In this document: piece after piece, positions 12,243-23,900 of the stretch
Numbering within the stretch: the stretch's first letter is position 1
Layout: each line of letters starts with the position of its first letter
Assembly: GCA_028583605.1 (NCBI GenBank)
Contig: CM053326.1
Span: 34,814,931 to 34,878,930, forward strand
DNA: 64,000 nt
Source: Dastarcus helophoroides
Lineage: Eukaryota > Arthropoda > Insecta > Coleoptera > Bothrideridae
Reading direction: 5' to 3'
Translations under genes and position numbers: made by a program
The notes under the pieces: model-generated
What the model was told of the DNA's origin: nothing
Database searches by the model: none
What the model saw: only the letters and a program-made list of their open reading frames with translations

Positions 12243-12428
12243 TTGATACACAACTCTTGTCCCCTGAAACCAAGAAACATTAAAAAACATAACAAGAGAT
12301 AGTGTGTCTCTCTGAGACGAAACGCGTTAGAGCAACTGTTGTTGTGTTTTTTAATATTTTTTGGTTTCAAGGGGTAAGATTTGTATATCAATTTTTGAAG
12401 ATAACCAACGATCTGTCCGTTCCACCAA
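12243..12428. repeat. Foldback repeat, family A, copy 2
   Basis: Left arm cccctgaaaccaagaaac, then acataacaagag; right arm tgttgttgtgttttttaat, ttggtttcaaggggt, then gaagataaccaacg and tccgttccacc. The central ribozyme-like segment is deleted (CTCTCTGAG runs directly into ACGAAACGCG). Confidence 0.7.
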
Positions 12429-12576
12429 AAAATAAAAAGTTTTAGAAGAATGTTTTCCGACAGAATCTCATTTAGTTTGCTGTTTGTTGCGGAAAAAGAC
12501 AAAGTGAATTTAAAGATAAATGATATAGAAAATCTTACAAAGAAATTGCACATTTAGAAGAGATAAATTATGAAAT

Positions 12577-13112
12577 GCAAACTCTTCTGAGAGGAAAGAA
12601 AGAAAGGAAAACTTTATATACCATTCATTTGCGCGATCACTCCCGAAGATTTCCGATGGTTGATTTCCAGATGGAGGAAAGCATGTAACCGTCGTCTCTG
12701 TTGATGTTTTTGGGGAATTTTTGGATTTCAATGGCCTCGCGTATCTTCCTATTATAGTAATTGGAGAAGAGTTTCGCCTCTGGTATGGTGGACATACTAA
12801 GTTATCGTGCTCTTCTGTCTAAACTGTCTTATCCTTTGTACCAATTTTCAATTCAGAAGAGTTTCGCCTCTGGTATGGTGGACATACTGAGTTACCGTGC
12901 TCTGATGTTTTGAAATTGGCCTTTTCATTCTTTCATTTTTGCATATTCCCTTATATTTTCCTTCTTATTTATTGTTTCTTTTCTTTGTTCCTGAAGAAGC
13001 CCCCTACGATGGTGGGCGAAACGTCGAACACTTTTAGTAGTTCTTTGACACGGTCCAATCCCGGAAGAAGTATATCCTGTACTGACTCTGGCCGTGGAAG
13101 TCTTCGTTATCA
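12577..13112. mobile_element. Internally deleted Penelope-like element, inverted ends only
   Basis: Left part (12577-12775), minus orientation, matches the end of the Penelope GIY-YIG frame and 3' region at 25305-25500, including the stretch ending GNQPSEIFG. It then switches to sequence matching the opposite end of that element (27140-27460), with two copies of agaagagtttcgcctctgg. All of the RT region is missing. The residual frames here are relics. Confidence 0.75.
12986..13030 (+). ncRNA. Hammerhead-like ribozyme motif in Penelope terminus
   Basis: Stem I TGTTC at 12986-12990 pairs with GAACA at 13026-13030. Core CTGAAGA at 12991-12997, one extra A, stem II arms GCCC and GGGC, GAAA at 13018-13021, minimal stem III CG, and the dinucleotide TC before the predicted cleavage point. 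All core bases are intact apart from the added A. Confidence 0.55.
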
Positions 13113-13998
13113 CAATGCTCAAATTTTTCTCTAAATTTAGAAATTGTTTTTAAACATCTTGATATAAATTCAAAATATTTACATTTCCTAGATCTGGATT
13201 TTCTTGTCAAAAGCTCATCTAAGTAAATAGTTGGTTTTTTGATAAATTATTTAATTTTTGTTTTTTAGATTTTTCTAATAAACTTATTTCTTATATATAA
13301 AACTCGCGCGTTTTTCATCATTTCAACTTTGTTCGCGAAATTTCGTCAGTGATCTTTAAATTTCAATTTTCTTTTACAAAATTTTTAACTTTTTTCTCGA
13401 GAAATTTTCGTTTTCATTAAAAATTTCTGATTTTTATTGAAAATATCTACTTCAATCTGGAAATTTAAATTTCAATTTCAAAATTTGGAATATGAGTATT
13501 TTTATTGTTTTGTTTCGAGTTCTAATTTGCAATCTCGAGAAAAAGTACCAAATTTTGAAAGAAAAATCAAATTATTTAAAAAAAAATTAAAATTTTAATA
13601 TCCTAACAAACTAAATTTATTAATAAACATTTTTCAAAATTTTGTCATTAACTATTACCTACAAATTTTAGATTTTTGAGCAAGAAGTATAATATTCTAT
13701 TAATGTTTTTTATCAAAATTTGAATTTTAAACTTAAATTTTTTGGTTGTTTTAAAAAAATTCTTTTTCATACATTTTGAGGTTTTTTGAATTTTTAGTTA
13801 CTTAAATTTCTTATTTTAATTCGAAACTTTTAGGAACAATTCGAGATTTTGAAAAAAAAAATACATCAATATTCAATTTTCGAGTCAAAATTAAAAATTT
13901 CCAAACAAAAACCAAAATATGATTTTCAGAATTTCGATCATAATTTCAAAATTTCGAATAATCCTGAAGTTGTGAGTTTACTTATTTGAGATTTTTAG
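13113..13998. other. AT-rich intergenic DNA, no gene seen
   Basis: Degenerate A/T-rich sequence with many aaatttcga words. No feature supported. Confidence 0.5.
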
Positions 13999-14000
13999 TA

Positions 14001-14843
14001 GGGGAGACTGGGATATTTTGGACCGCGAGGAATTGGGGACCAGCTTCAAATTTTTTTATCTAGTAGTGATTGACAGCTATAAAAGTAACTGACGTCGGTT
14101 CGCTTTATGTTAAGCTCATTTTCCCTTCAGTACTCGACTTGTGTACACGAACCCTTACTTCGCTTCGATACCTAATAGAAATGTGATACTTCACTTTGAG
14201 TTTCTTCTGATTTGACCACACTTTATGAGAATCAACCCAGGATCTTCATAATATTCGCGGAACCTTAAGTCTTCGATACAAATATGAAATTTTGCATGAA
14301 GTTTGTATTGTGTTACTCATATGCTGTTGTATTTTAAAAATGACCACTTTTGTCGGGGATTTCTTTAGATTTCACAAGCGAGTTTCGTATATTTGATGCA
14401 TATAAGTGACTATTCATGCAAATTTTCAACACAACATGATTTTTCGTCAATTTCTAATAGTTTTTTGGTACGATAATAATTTTGTTTCGAACTGATTTTC
14501 ATTGCCATTTCTCATTCAACTTCACTTTTTTTCTCGTTCATAATAAATCATCTGCCATTTTGAATCAAAAATAAAAGCTTTTTCTACTACAATTTTTCCA
14601 TTCTTAATTGAGTTTCAAAGTGGTTCGTAATTCCCCGACATTTTTCAAAATCTCCAAAATGCAATTTTTGGGTCCTCTGATATAAGTTGTATAACTTAAT
14701 ACAATTTGACTAAACCGCTGCGACCCAAAGAGAGGTTATTAGTTGTACTACAAATTCAAGCTTTGAAATTTTCGGAAAAAAATATTTTTTTGTCCAGTTT
14801 TTAGCCAAAATAAAAAGACTGTCCACAATATCCCAGTCTCGCT
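14001..14843. mobile_element. Non-autonomous Tc1/mariner-type element, 843 bp
   Basis: The ends are inverted repeats of about 23 bp: GAGACTGGGATATTTTGGAC within the left end against GAGACTGGGATATTGTGGAC from the right end. A TA dinucleotide flanks both sides (13999-14000 and 14844-14845), the target-site signature of Tc1/mariner. The interior has no transposase frame, so it would have needed an outside enzyme. Confidence 0.75.
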
Positions 14844-14845
14844 TA

Positions 14846-15554
14846 CAATTTCGTGCTTAAAATTTAAATCTGCGTCTTCTTTATATTAGAAGATTCTTCG
14901 AAATCTTGACTTGTTTCTGAAATGTTGTATTAACCTAAATTTTAATTTTTTTTCAAAACTGAAACTTTTTTCTAAAAATATGGAGCTCAATTTCTAATTT
15001 TTATTTTCAAAAATTCAGGAATATTTTTATAAATGTTTGAGATTAAAGTAGACATTTTAAAATTTTGAATTTAAATCTGAAATGTTCAAGTTCTTCTCGG
15101 ATTTTTTTTGAAAATTTTAAACTTCGAGAGAAATATTTGGTTAAAAAAACCTTGAGTTTTAAGTAAGGTTGTGACCTGTCGCGACCAGATCACCCGAATA
15201 TTAGGAAATTGATACATAAAAAAACGGATTTTAGATATTCATCTTTTAAGAAAAGTTGCTATTGACCAAAAAAAAGGTCTTCGTATGTCATTCATATAAA
15301 AGTTTAAATTCGTCGCCGCAATGTAAAAAAAAGCTCGTCATCTTCAAGCCGATCAATCTGGAAAAATAATGGGTTACATCCGGACCCACAGATACCTCGC
15401 CAAATCCGGAGACTCCAGGTCAAACGTGAAGAGATGGCAACCCTAATTTTAGATCAAAATTAAACAAAAAATAAATAAATAATAAAGTGCGGATTTAATT
15501 TGAAGTTTGGCGAAAAATTTACTATTTCCAAAATTGGAAAAAGTGGAGTTTTTG
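14846..15554. other. Intergenic DNA, no gene seen
   Basis: AT-rich; a slightly GC-richer stretch at 15170-15440 shows no open frame or repeat partner that I can recognise. Confidence 0.4.
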
Positions 15555-15681
15555 GAGAAGAGGGAGAAAGAGAGAAAGAGAAAGAGGGGTGGGAGAGAGA
15601 TAGGGGGGAGAGAGAGAAAAGAGAAAGGGAAGAGAGAGAGAGACAAAAGAAAAAGGGAAGAGAGAGAGAGAGAGAGAGAGA
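15555..15681. repeat. GA-rich microsatellite
   Basis: Purine-only tract of GAGA and GGGA words ending in about eleven perfect AG repeats (15659-15680). Overlapping frames of Glu/Arg/Lys on one strand and Ser/Leu on the other are products of the repeat. Confidence 0.9.
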
Positions 15682-15689
15682 ATATGGAA

Positions 15690-17247
15690 GTGCGTTATAT
15701 AGAAAATTGTTCTTCCAAAAAGGTCCAGTCTCCAAAAGGAGCTTATTTATAGATGGAAAAATTAATCAGCAAAATACAGCAAATAAAATTTCTTTTTTCA
15801 TTTTTTCATATTTTAAGTTCAATACGCCTTACATGAATAGTTTATATGTTGCTTTCGATTGTAATGCATTCTTGTCTTTTCAATATAACACAATAAGAAC
15901 TTTCCAATCTATTTATTTCGCAACATCATGGTGCAATTAATGGAAATTTCGACGCTAAATCCAGAATTTCAATGTTAGACTTGAAATTTCGGCCTTTTTT
16001 TGAATCTATATTTAAAATTTGTGCTTAAATTGAAAAGTTTGGAGGAAAAGTAAAAAATTTAAGAGATTATTGGAAATTTATTTTAAAACATGAAAATTTT
16101 CGAATTTCAAGATTAAAGAAAAGTAAAAATTTTTAGAAAAATTCGAAATCCATTAAAATAACGATTATAAAATTCGATCTTAAAGTTAAAATTCTGAAAG
16201 AAATATTTCTAAATTATAAACTTTAAATTAGTCGATATTCATCATAGAAAATTCCCGATTTTTTCGAGTTTAAAACATAATACAGAATGTTGAAAAAAAT
16301 CCAAATTTGGAAGAAAAAAATTATTCTCAAAATGAAAAACTTTCACAAAAGTGCACAAAATTGTAGTCAGAAATTTGGGCAGAGAATAACACTGTCCGAA
16401 ACGTTAAAACTTTAAAATATTTAGTTATTTAGTTTTTACGTCGTTTAAATTTTAAGATAGTTATAAGTGTTTTTTCAGTGTTGAGTCATAACAGCGATTG
16501 ACAAACCAAGATCCAATCGATGCTTGAAGCAATCTATAACAGATTGCCAATCCTTAACAAAAGGTTACTGAAAATTTAGAATGGTGAAAGGAGTAACTGG
16601 TAAAGAAAAAGCCAATAAAACATAAATAGAGATCGAACAATCTTAACAATTCATTTGGATCCATTACTTTTCCAGTTAACTTTTTCGATGCCATGACTCC
16701 TGCTTGTCCACATGTGTGCGCTCCTCCATTAAAAACAGAACTGAAAGTTATTTATTCACAACTGGATTTTGTGAATATTATTGGTCTCGTAAATTTACTA
16801 TCATTTATGTCAAAAAATAATTTAATAATAACTGAAACAGCAAAGTTACTACCTATAATTCTAACGGCACATATGACAATTAGAATGCTGCTTTTCGACT
16901 TTGAATTACTCCTATAGATAAGGTTATCTAGGTGAGGCTTGCCTACAAAGTCTTACTAATTATTATATGTTATTGAATAAAAATTTTAGTCTCTGATATA
17001 AATGTTATTCTACCCCCTCTCCAAGATAAACCCTACGCACGGCTCTGCCCTGTTTTTAAAATCAACTTGACGAGTTAGATGTACAGTTCTGTAGACTAAA
17101 TAATAGCCTCCATAATATAAATGTTGTTCCGAACTTTAATCCACGATGATCGTAGAATATCATCGTAGATTAAAATAAATAGCAAATTTCGAGATGATCT
17201 CGATCCCCGAAAATTCGTTCATTAGTTTTGAATGAGAAATTGAAATA
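15690..17247. other. AT-rich intergenic DNA, no gene seen
   Basis: No supported coding frame. The 74-codon frame at 16693-16917 has no recognisable domain and no homologous segment in the window. Confidence 0.4.
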
Positions 17248-17557
17248 CAGGATATACTTCTTCCGGGATTGGATCGTGTCAAAGAACTACTAAAAGTGTT
17301 CGACGTTTCGCCCACATCGTAGGGGGCTTCTTCAGGAACAGAAAAAAGAAATTATAAATAAAAAGGGAAATATAAGGGAATATGCAAAATGAAAGAATGA
17401 GAAGGCCAATTTCAAAACATCAGAGCGCGGTGTCCACCATACCAGAGGCGAAACTCTTCTGAATTGAAAATTGGTACAAAGAATAAGAAAGTTTAGACAG
17501 AAGAACATGGTAACTCAGTATGTCCACCATACCAGAGGCAAAACTCTTCTGAGAGGA
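17248..17557 (-). repeat. Penelope-like element terminal fragment
   Basis: Minus-orientation copy of the terminal repeat seen at 27150-27462, including caggatatacttcttccggg at its left edge and two copies of the ccaccataccagaggc block. No coding sequence accompanies it. It lies just downstream of the TIL gene. Confidence 0.75.
17297..17340 (-). ncRNA. Hammerhead-like ribozyme motif in Penelope terminus
   Basis: Same architecture as at 12986-13030: TGTTC and GAACA arms, intact CTGAAGA, one extra A, GCCC/GGGC stem II, GAAA, minimal stem III and TC. The stem II loop is one base shorter here, and this leaves the pairing intact. Confidence 0.55.
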
Positions 17558-17698
17558 TCGTTGAATGCTTTAAAATTAATTTTTTAATAAAAAAGTGAAA
17601 TATTTTTATCGCCAGGAATATTTATTTATTTAGAAATCTCGATGTATATTTATAACTGTAATTTTATAAGCATGAGAACTTATCTTAAAATGTTAATG

Positions 17699-17704
17699 TT
17701 TATT
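17699..17704 (-). promoter_or_regulatory. Possible polyadenylation signal of the TIL gene
   Basis: AATAAA on the minus strand, about 12 nt after the stop codon. Overlapping AATAAATAAAT words further on, at about 17619-17632, are alternative sites. The first is very close to the stop, so the later ones may be used. Confidence 0.4.
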
Positions 17705-17715
17705 AATAAATATAA

Positions 17716-17921
17716 CTAAGCTCCTATTCCTAGCAGAGGACAGTCTCGTTCCAACATACAACTGTTTGTAGATTCATCTAAAATGTAGGGAAGTTGACAG
17801 AAGCATCCAGTCTCACACAGATTTTGTGAGCAGTTTCCTACTCCGACTTCGTGTTGGCAGGTCTTTGGACAAGGTGATCCACATACTTTCCACACAGTGT
17901 GTGGTTTTTCACAATAACCAA
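17716..17921 (-). CDS. TIL gene exon 5: second TIL domain and stop
   Basis: Acceptor: a pyrimidine-rich stretch ending tggtttcag just before 17921. The exon opens with the last two bases of a codon (phase 1), completing Val93. It encodes ten cysteines (C96 to C153), including CGSPCPKTC and GCFC, then a short tail ending GIGA and TAG at 17718-17716. The Cys5-Cys6 loop is CSQNLC, one residue longer than in domain 1, so the two domains may differ in target. Confidence 0.9.
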
Positions 17922-20900
17922 CTGAAACCAAAAAATAATTGCTTTAGTAACAAAAATATTAGTGCACATTTTCGGCACTTTTCGCGGGTATTGCAGTTAT
18001 TATTAAAGATAGTGTTAGGATTTTTGCTTTAGCGTCCTGTTTTTTGATCAAATGAAAGACTTCGATGTGAAATGTGTATGTCTTACTTTTTAAGCCAAAG
18101 GGTGATTTTGAAAATCTTCGCACTTTGGACATCCTTCGCATTTTCGGTGTACTCCCATATATCAAAAAGATAAAAAGTTATCTTCTGCAGTTTTTTGTGT
18201 TAATTTCAGTGGCGTAGTCAATTTTTTAAAGAATTGCATTTTTGAGATATTAACCAAAATTATATTATTTTAAAGCGAACCTCCTATACGGGGTGATCCA
18301 AATTAAGTCGGCAGCTTGCTAACTTTCTTATTATTAAAGATACAAAATTGGTTTAGTTAGCAAACTACTACAGTTCGTGACGCTGATTAAGATGGCATTA
18401 TAGAAAAAACAATTGAACATCTCGTTTTTGAAATTTTTGACAACGTTTTTTTAAAGGAAACGCTCTGAATATGTTATGTTTTTATGAAAGGTAATGGAAT
18501 TTAAAATAAAAACAGTTATTATAATTTTTCTAAGATGAATAACAACGGAGCTATGAGCTACTAAAATTCGTTTTAGTCTTAACGTTTGGCGGGGGATGAT
18601 TTCATGTAGAATCTTTGAACCTTTCATTTATGAATTTTCCCTTAATGATAAAAGATATGTGAAAGTTATGCAAAACATCTTAGACCATAATTTCTTAGAT
18701 AAAATGGATTTATTAAGCAGGCAACATGTCATATTCCAGCAGGATTTAACTTCTACGTATAATTATAGAAAACTCCGTCATCTTCAAAGACATATGACTT
18801 GGATCTACTGAAATTATTGAATGGACACCTAGGTCACCTGATTTGGCCTCACTAAAATTTTTGTTGTGGAATTATCTTAATAATCGTATTTTACAAAGCA
18901 AGATGATAATGTAAATAAGCTAAAAAAATGTAGACAGTTTAAGAAGAAGTTAATGAAAATGAAATGGCAGAACAATCTTAAAAGTATTCATACTGTCCTG
19001 AAATGAGCGGAAAATGTATTGAAGGGCGAAGAGCCACTTTCAAGCAACTTTCGAAGGCGAAATTAGAGATTTCAAAAAGATATATTTTTATTGCCATTGA
19101 ATATTAAATTATATTCTCTATTTGTTAATACTTAAATATCCCTAAGGCATACATATTAACTTGCTGGCATTTAGTTTCATAGTCTAGTAAGCTCATTTCA
19201 CATTAATTTTTGATTTATTATAGTGTACGTTTAAGTCCTCAAAACTTCGTTATTATTCATCTTGGCAAAAAAATTTATGGTAACCATTTTTATTCTAAAT
19301 GAAAGTCCTTTTATAAAAACATAAAATATACGATGTGTTTCAATTAGAAAATTCCAACTTTGTCAAAAATCTCGAAAATGCGATGTTCGATTTTTTTCCA
19401 TGACGTCATTTTATTCAGCGTTAAAAACTGTACTAGTTTACTAACTGGTTGTACAATTATATTTGTTAAGTATGGTAGATTAACAAAGTTATTACGTCAC
19501 TTCCGGTTCAGAATCCTCATGATATATCTACTTCAATTTATATTCAGCATATATCAGTCTACATTTGTTTCCATCGCCTACTAAGCTAATTTCCCATCAA
19601 CTTTCGATGTCTTATGATATACGTTTAGATACTCATAGCTTTGTTATTATTCATTTTAGCAGAAAATGTATTATTACCATTTTTATTCTAAATTTAATTA
19701 TATTTCACAAAAACACAAAATATACAGGATATTCCCTTTAAAAAATTGTAACTTTGTGATAAAACTCAAAAACGTGATGCTCAATTGTTCTTTTGGTATC
19801 TCCAAAATAATCAGCGTTAGAAAATACACAAGTTTGCTCATTTAAGCTAATACTAAAGATACAACATCTTTAGTATTAGCTAGCCATACACGAACAAATC
19901 TGATCTGCAGATTTAATCCGTAAAGATATATCTGCGTACTTGGCTCGTTACATGCCAAATATCATGCTTTCCACTGACATACATATCTGAACACATATAA
20001 CAACCTTCAAGTAAATCCGTCAGTTAAAAAGTTCACGTTGGTAGGGTAATACTCATTACTTTTAACGAATTGGCTCGCGATATGTTTGCATGCACCCAAG
20101 CTTTAGCTGGTCTTATCTGGAATTTTTGAGTGAAATATGTCAAAGTCAGAAGGAATCAAAACTTTTACCAGTCACTAACTGACATATTTAATCTATCTAA
20201 CAATAAGATAAAGTCGGCCTATTAGTCTGTCGCTCTGTCCATAAACGCAAAGTTAATTCCGCTGATTTGATATGTGCTAGATCCAATTCGTCGAGTAATC
20301 CGCTGGTGTATGGGCTGCTAATAAGAAAGTTAGCAATAGTACCGAGTTCATTTTGAACTCCCGGTATATTATTGTTTACAATATGTTTTATCGTATATGT
20401 CACAGACAAAATGTTGGGAGATTGGGCTCATATAGAAAAAAATTTTAAAACCTCACAAAAATCGAGGAATTTTAAAAATATTCTCTAAAATCGTCTATAT
20501 TAACATATGAGCTCATTAGTTTAACACTTTTATATTTACATATTGTATATTATTGTTTACAATATACTTTATCATATGAGTAAAAAACAAAACGTTGGGA
20601 GATTGCGCTCATGTAGAAAAAAAATTTTGAAAACCACCAAAGTGATTAATGTTTGTAGAAATTCTATAAAATACACTATTGCAAACTATTAAAAAAGCAA
20701 CAATAATTATGAAAGATAAGTATTTTTTTCCAAAAGGCACGAAGTAAATAGTCTTGTATTGAAAAAATATATTAACAATGTTCTGCAAAACATTTTTACT
20801 TTGCCTGATTAATAGGAGATATTTTTTAGCTTATTGACTTTCATCCTTTGACTTTTTGCTCGTTTCGACATTTTCCCCAAAAACCTATTAAACCTCAGCC

Positions 20901-23900
20901 TTTATTTTTATAAATTACGAATTTTTTTAATGGTATTATATTTGGATATCAAAGTTTGACATTTTTCTACTCGATAATCCGTTTCATAAATTTCTATTTT
21001 TTTCCCAAGTGTAGATAATTTTTACCCTTTTCCAAAATTTCAACTGTCTCAGAAATTTTTCGTTTACACTTAAAATTTGGATATTTCAAATTTGTTAAAA
21101 TTTATTTTATAGAAGAGGTTTCTGCTGGACTTTTCTCGACTAAACCTGGACAGATTATTAATTTCTTAGATAACATTTAACTGACAATTTTATCGAGTGG
21201 AGCAAAGAATTTGCTGGTAACATTCCTGTCGAATGTCTGCCCACAAAATTGCTTTCCGAAATAAGACATACAATTACCTTGTTCGTTAGGACAATCTTCT
21301 TTCAACACGCAAGTGTTTGTACCAGTGTCCAAGATAAAAGGTTTTACACAATAGCATCCCGCTATACATTGGAGTGGACATGACGGAAAGTTGGATTGAC
21401 ATGACTCTGGACACGCGGATCCACATTCTCTCCATTCCAAATTATCTCCCTCACATAAACCTGAGAACATAAGTCATTATTAAATTTGGATCAACATATA
21501 TTGAAATTTTAAAAGAATGTAAATAAAGAAGATCCAATTCTTTGTAGTTTTTTAGCCATCATAATTGCAAAAATGCAACTTTTACCTATTTTTTGTGGGC
21601 AACGGACTGGTCGTTGGTTATCTTCAAAAATTGAAATAAAGGTTGCTTTAACGTGTTTCGAGAGCTAAGCTGTCATCTTCAAAGAGGTACTGTCTCTTTG
21701 AAGATGATAGCTTGGCTATCGAACTGCGTTAGAGCAACCTTTGTTGTGTTTTCTAACATTTCTTGGTTTCAGAGGACAAAATTTGTATTTCAACTTTTAC
21801 CTAGCCTTGCATTTTATTTTAAAGCGAAGTGTGCGTCCCATTTTCGATGTTTTTGCCCTATTACTACTGTTTCAAGCAGAAATAGGCGATCGGGATTTTT
21901 ACAAACTAAAGCCAAATTTGTAAGATAAGTTTCTTGGTCCCAACAAAAATGTTGTATCTTTATCCGTTATTTGTGATAAGACCAGGTAATATATCTTACA
22001 CAATTGGCTTAGGTGGCTTAGGTTTGTAAAAACGCCGATGTTTTACCTCTACTGAAAATAGTAGTAATAGGGCAAAACCATTGAAAATGGGATATACTAT
22101 AAAGCTCTCAAGTTGATTTTATAGCATAAATTTAATAGGTGGACCTCTTTTTTTAATTATTTTAATTTAATAGTTTTAAAGTTGAAATATTAAATTTTAA
22201 TTTTTAAACTTAAAATTTCCTTTTGATATTTAAACATGAGCGATTTAGCTTGAAGTTTAAAATTTATAGAGAATATCAAAATTTTGAAGTTAAAGTCTTT
22301 TTTTTATTAGCAGTTAAGCTGTTGTTGAAATTCAAACCATAATATTAAAATTTAAAAAAAAAGGGTTCTCTAATTTTCGAGTTTCAAAATTTGAAGTTTA
22401 GTTTTTAATATGAAATGTCCAGCCAATACTCGAAGTTTCGAGAAAAACTTGTAGTCACAAGAAAAAAAAATACAAATTTTTTAGCTTGAAAATTTAGATT
22501 TAAACTGAGTATTTTCATAACTTTTCAAGTGTTTGATCTTTTGCTCTGCAGTTCAAAAGTAAAGAAATATTTTTTTTAATAAATTTAATTTTTCCTTCAA
22601 AGTTTTTACTTCTTTTCGAACTTTGAACTTTTTTAAAGAAATTATAACCTTTTTTGTTTAAAATTAAGAATTTCTCCCTTTATAAAAAAATCAAAACTCC
22701 AATTTAAACGTAGGGATTTTGAGAAAAGAGAAGAAATTCAAAAATAACCTCAACATTTTTTCTTTTCATTATTTTAAATGAGACACTTTTATTTGATATT
22801 TTAAGACCACTTTGGATAACAAATGTTGTTCTTAAAATTTATAGTTTTTGAGATAGTTGGATTTTTATAAAAAAATTAACAGATGCAAGATCCCAAGAAA
22901 TTCTTTGTATCTTTTTCCAGAAACTAGATATTTATTTTATATTTATACTCATACGAGTTATACTCATAACGTCACTGATGTGCTACCCGATAAGAGTTCG
23001 TTTAATGTGAAATGGCAAAAAAAGTAAAAAATTGCAATTATTTCTAAAAGTTGTCAAAGCAACCCCTAGAAAGCTTATATTAGGTAAAAGATAACTAAAA
23101 TCCACATAAGATAGGTTGAAAAAATATAAGGTGTTCTATTTGAGATAACAAAGTTATCGCTGTTTGAATTTTACGAAAATATGCAAACCCGAATTTAACA
23201 TTCGATATAATGTTTTTGAACTTATGAAAATGTGCAAGATAGCTTTGTATGTGCTCTACTTACATACTAAATATGAAATAAATATCTAGTTTCGTGGAAT
23301 TTCGTGGAACCTTGCATCTGTCAAATTTTTTATAAAAATCCAATTATCTCAAAAACTCTAAATTTTAGGAACAATGTTTGTTATTCAAAGTGACCTTAAA
23401 ATATTAAATTAAATCCAAAAATGCAAAGATATATAGAATATCTTTTTTAAAATAAGGAAGTTGGTGTCAACTTTTGGTATAACCGGAAATACCACAACTT
23501 TGCGAATATTTTAGTTGTGTTGGTCCTATCGTCTTTGCTAAGTTGCCAAATGTTCAAATGTTTTAGATGAGTACTTTGCCAGATATCGATCGCGGCGATT
23601 CCCAGTGGGACACACTGTATATAGTTTTTAAGTTATACATTTTTCTATGATTTCAAGTTAAAAGGCAAAAATCTAAAATGGTGAATTTAATCGAATGTTC
23701 AACTTTTTACTATTTTTTTTTTCAAAACTTAAAATTAGGTGCATTTTTTCCCCCAAGTTTTTAACTTTACATTCAAAATTTTGAGTTTTCTAGCAATTTT
23801 GGATTTCATTTTTTTTTTTTTAAATTTCGATTCTTTTTTCGATAATTCGACTTTTTTCAATTATCATATTCAACGTCAAACTCAAATTTTTGATCTTGGG

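Noticed and set aside
15449..15940. Several overlapping open frames on both strands
   Set aside because: They translate a GA microsatellite (Glu/Arg/Lys on one strand, Ser/Leu on the other).
19360..19584. 74-codon frame in the TIL-gene intron
   Set aside because: It lies across the mariner-like inverted end and its duplicated copy, with no domain similarity.
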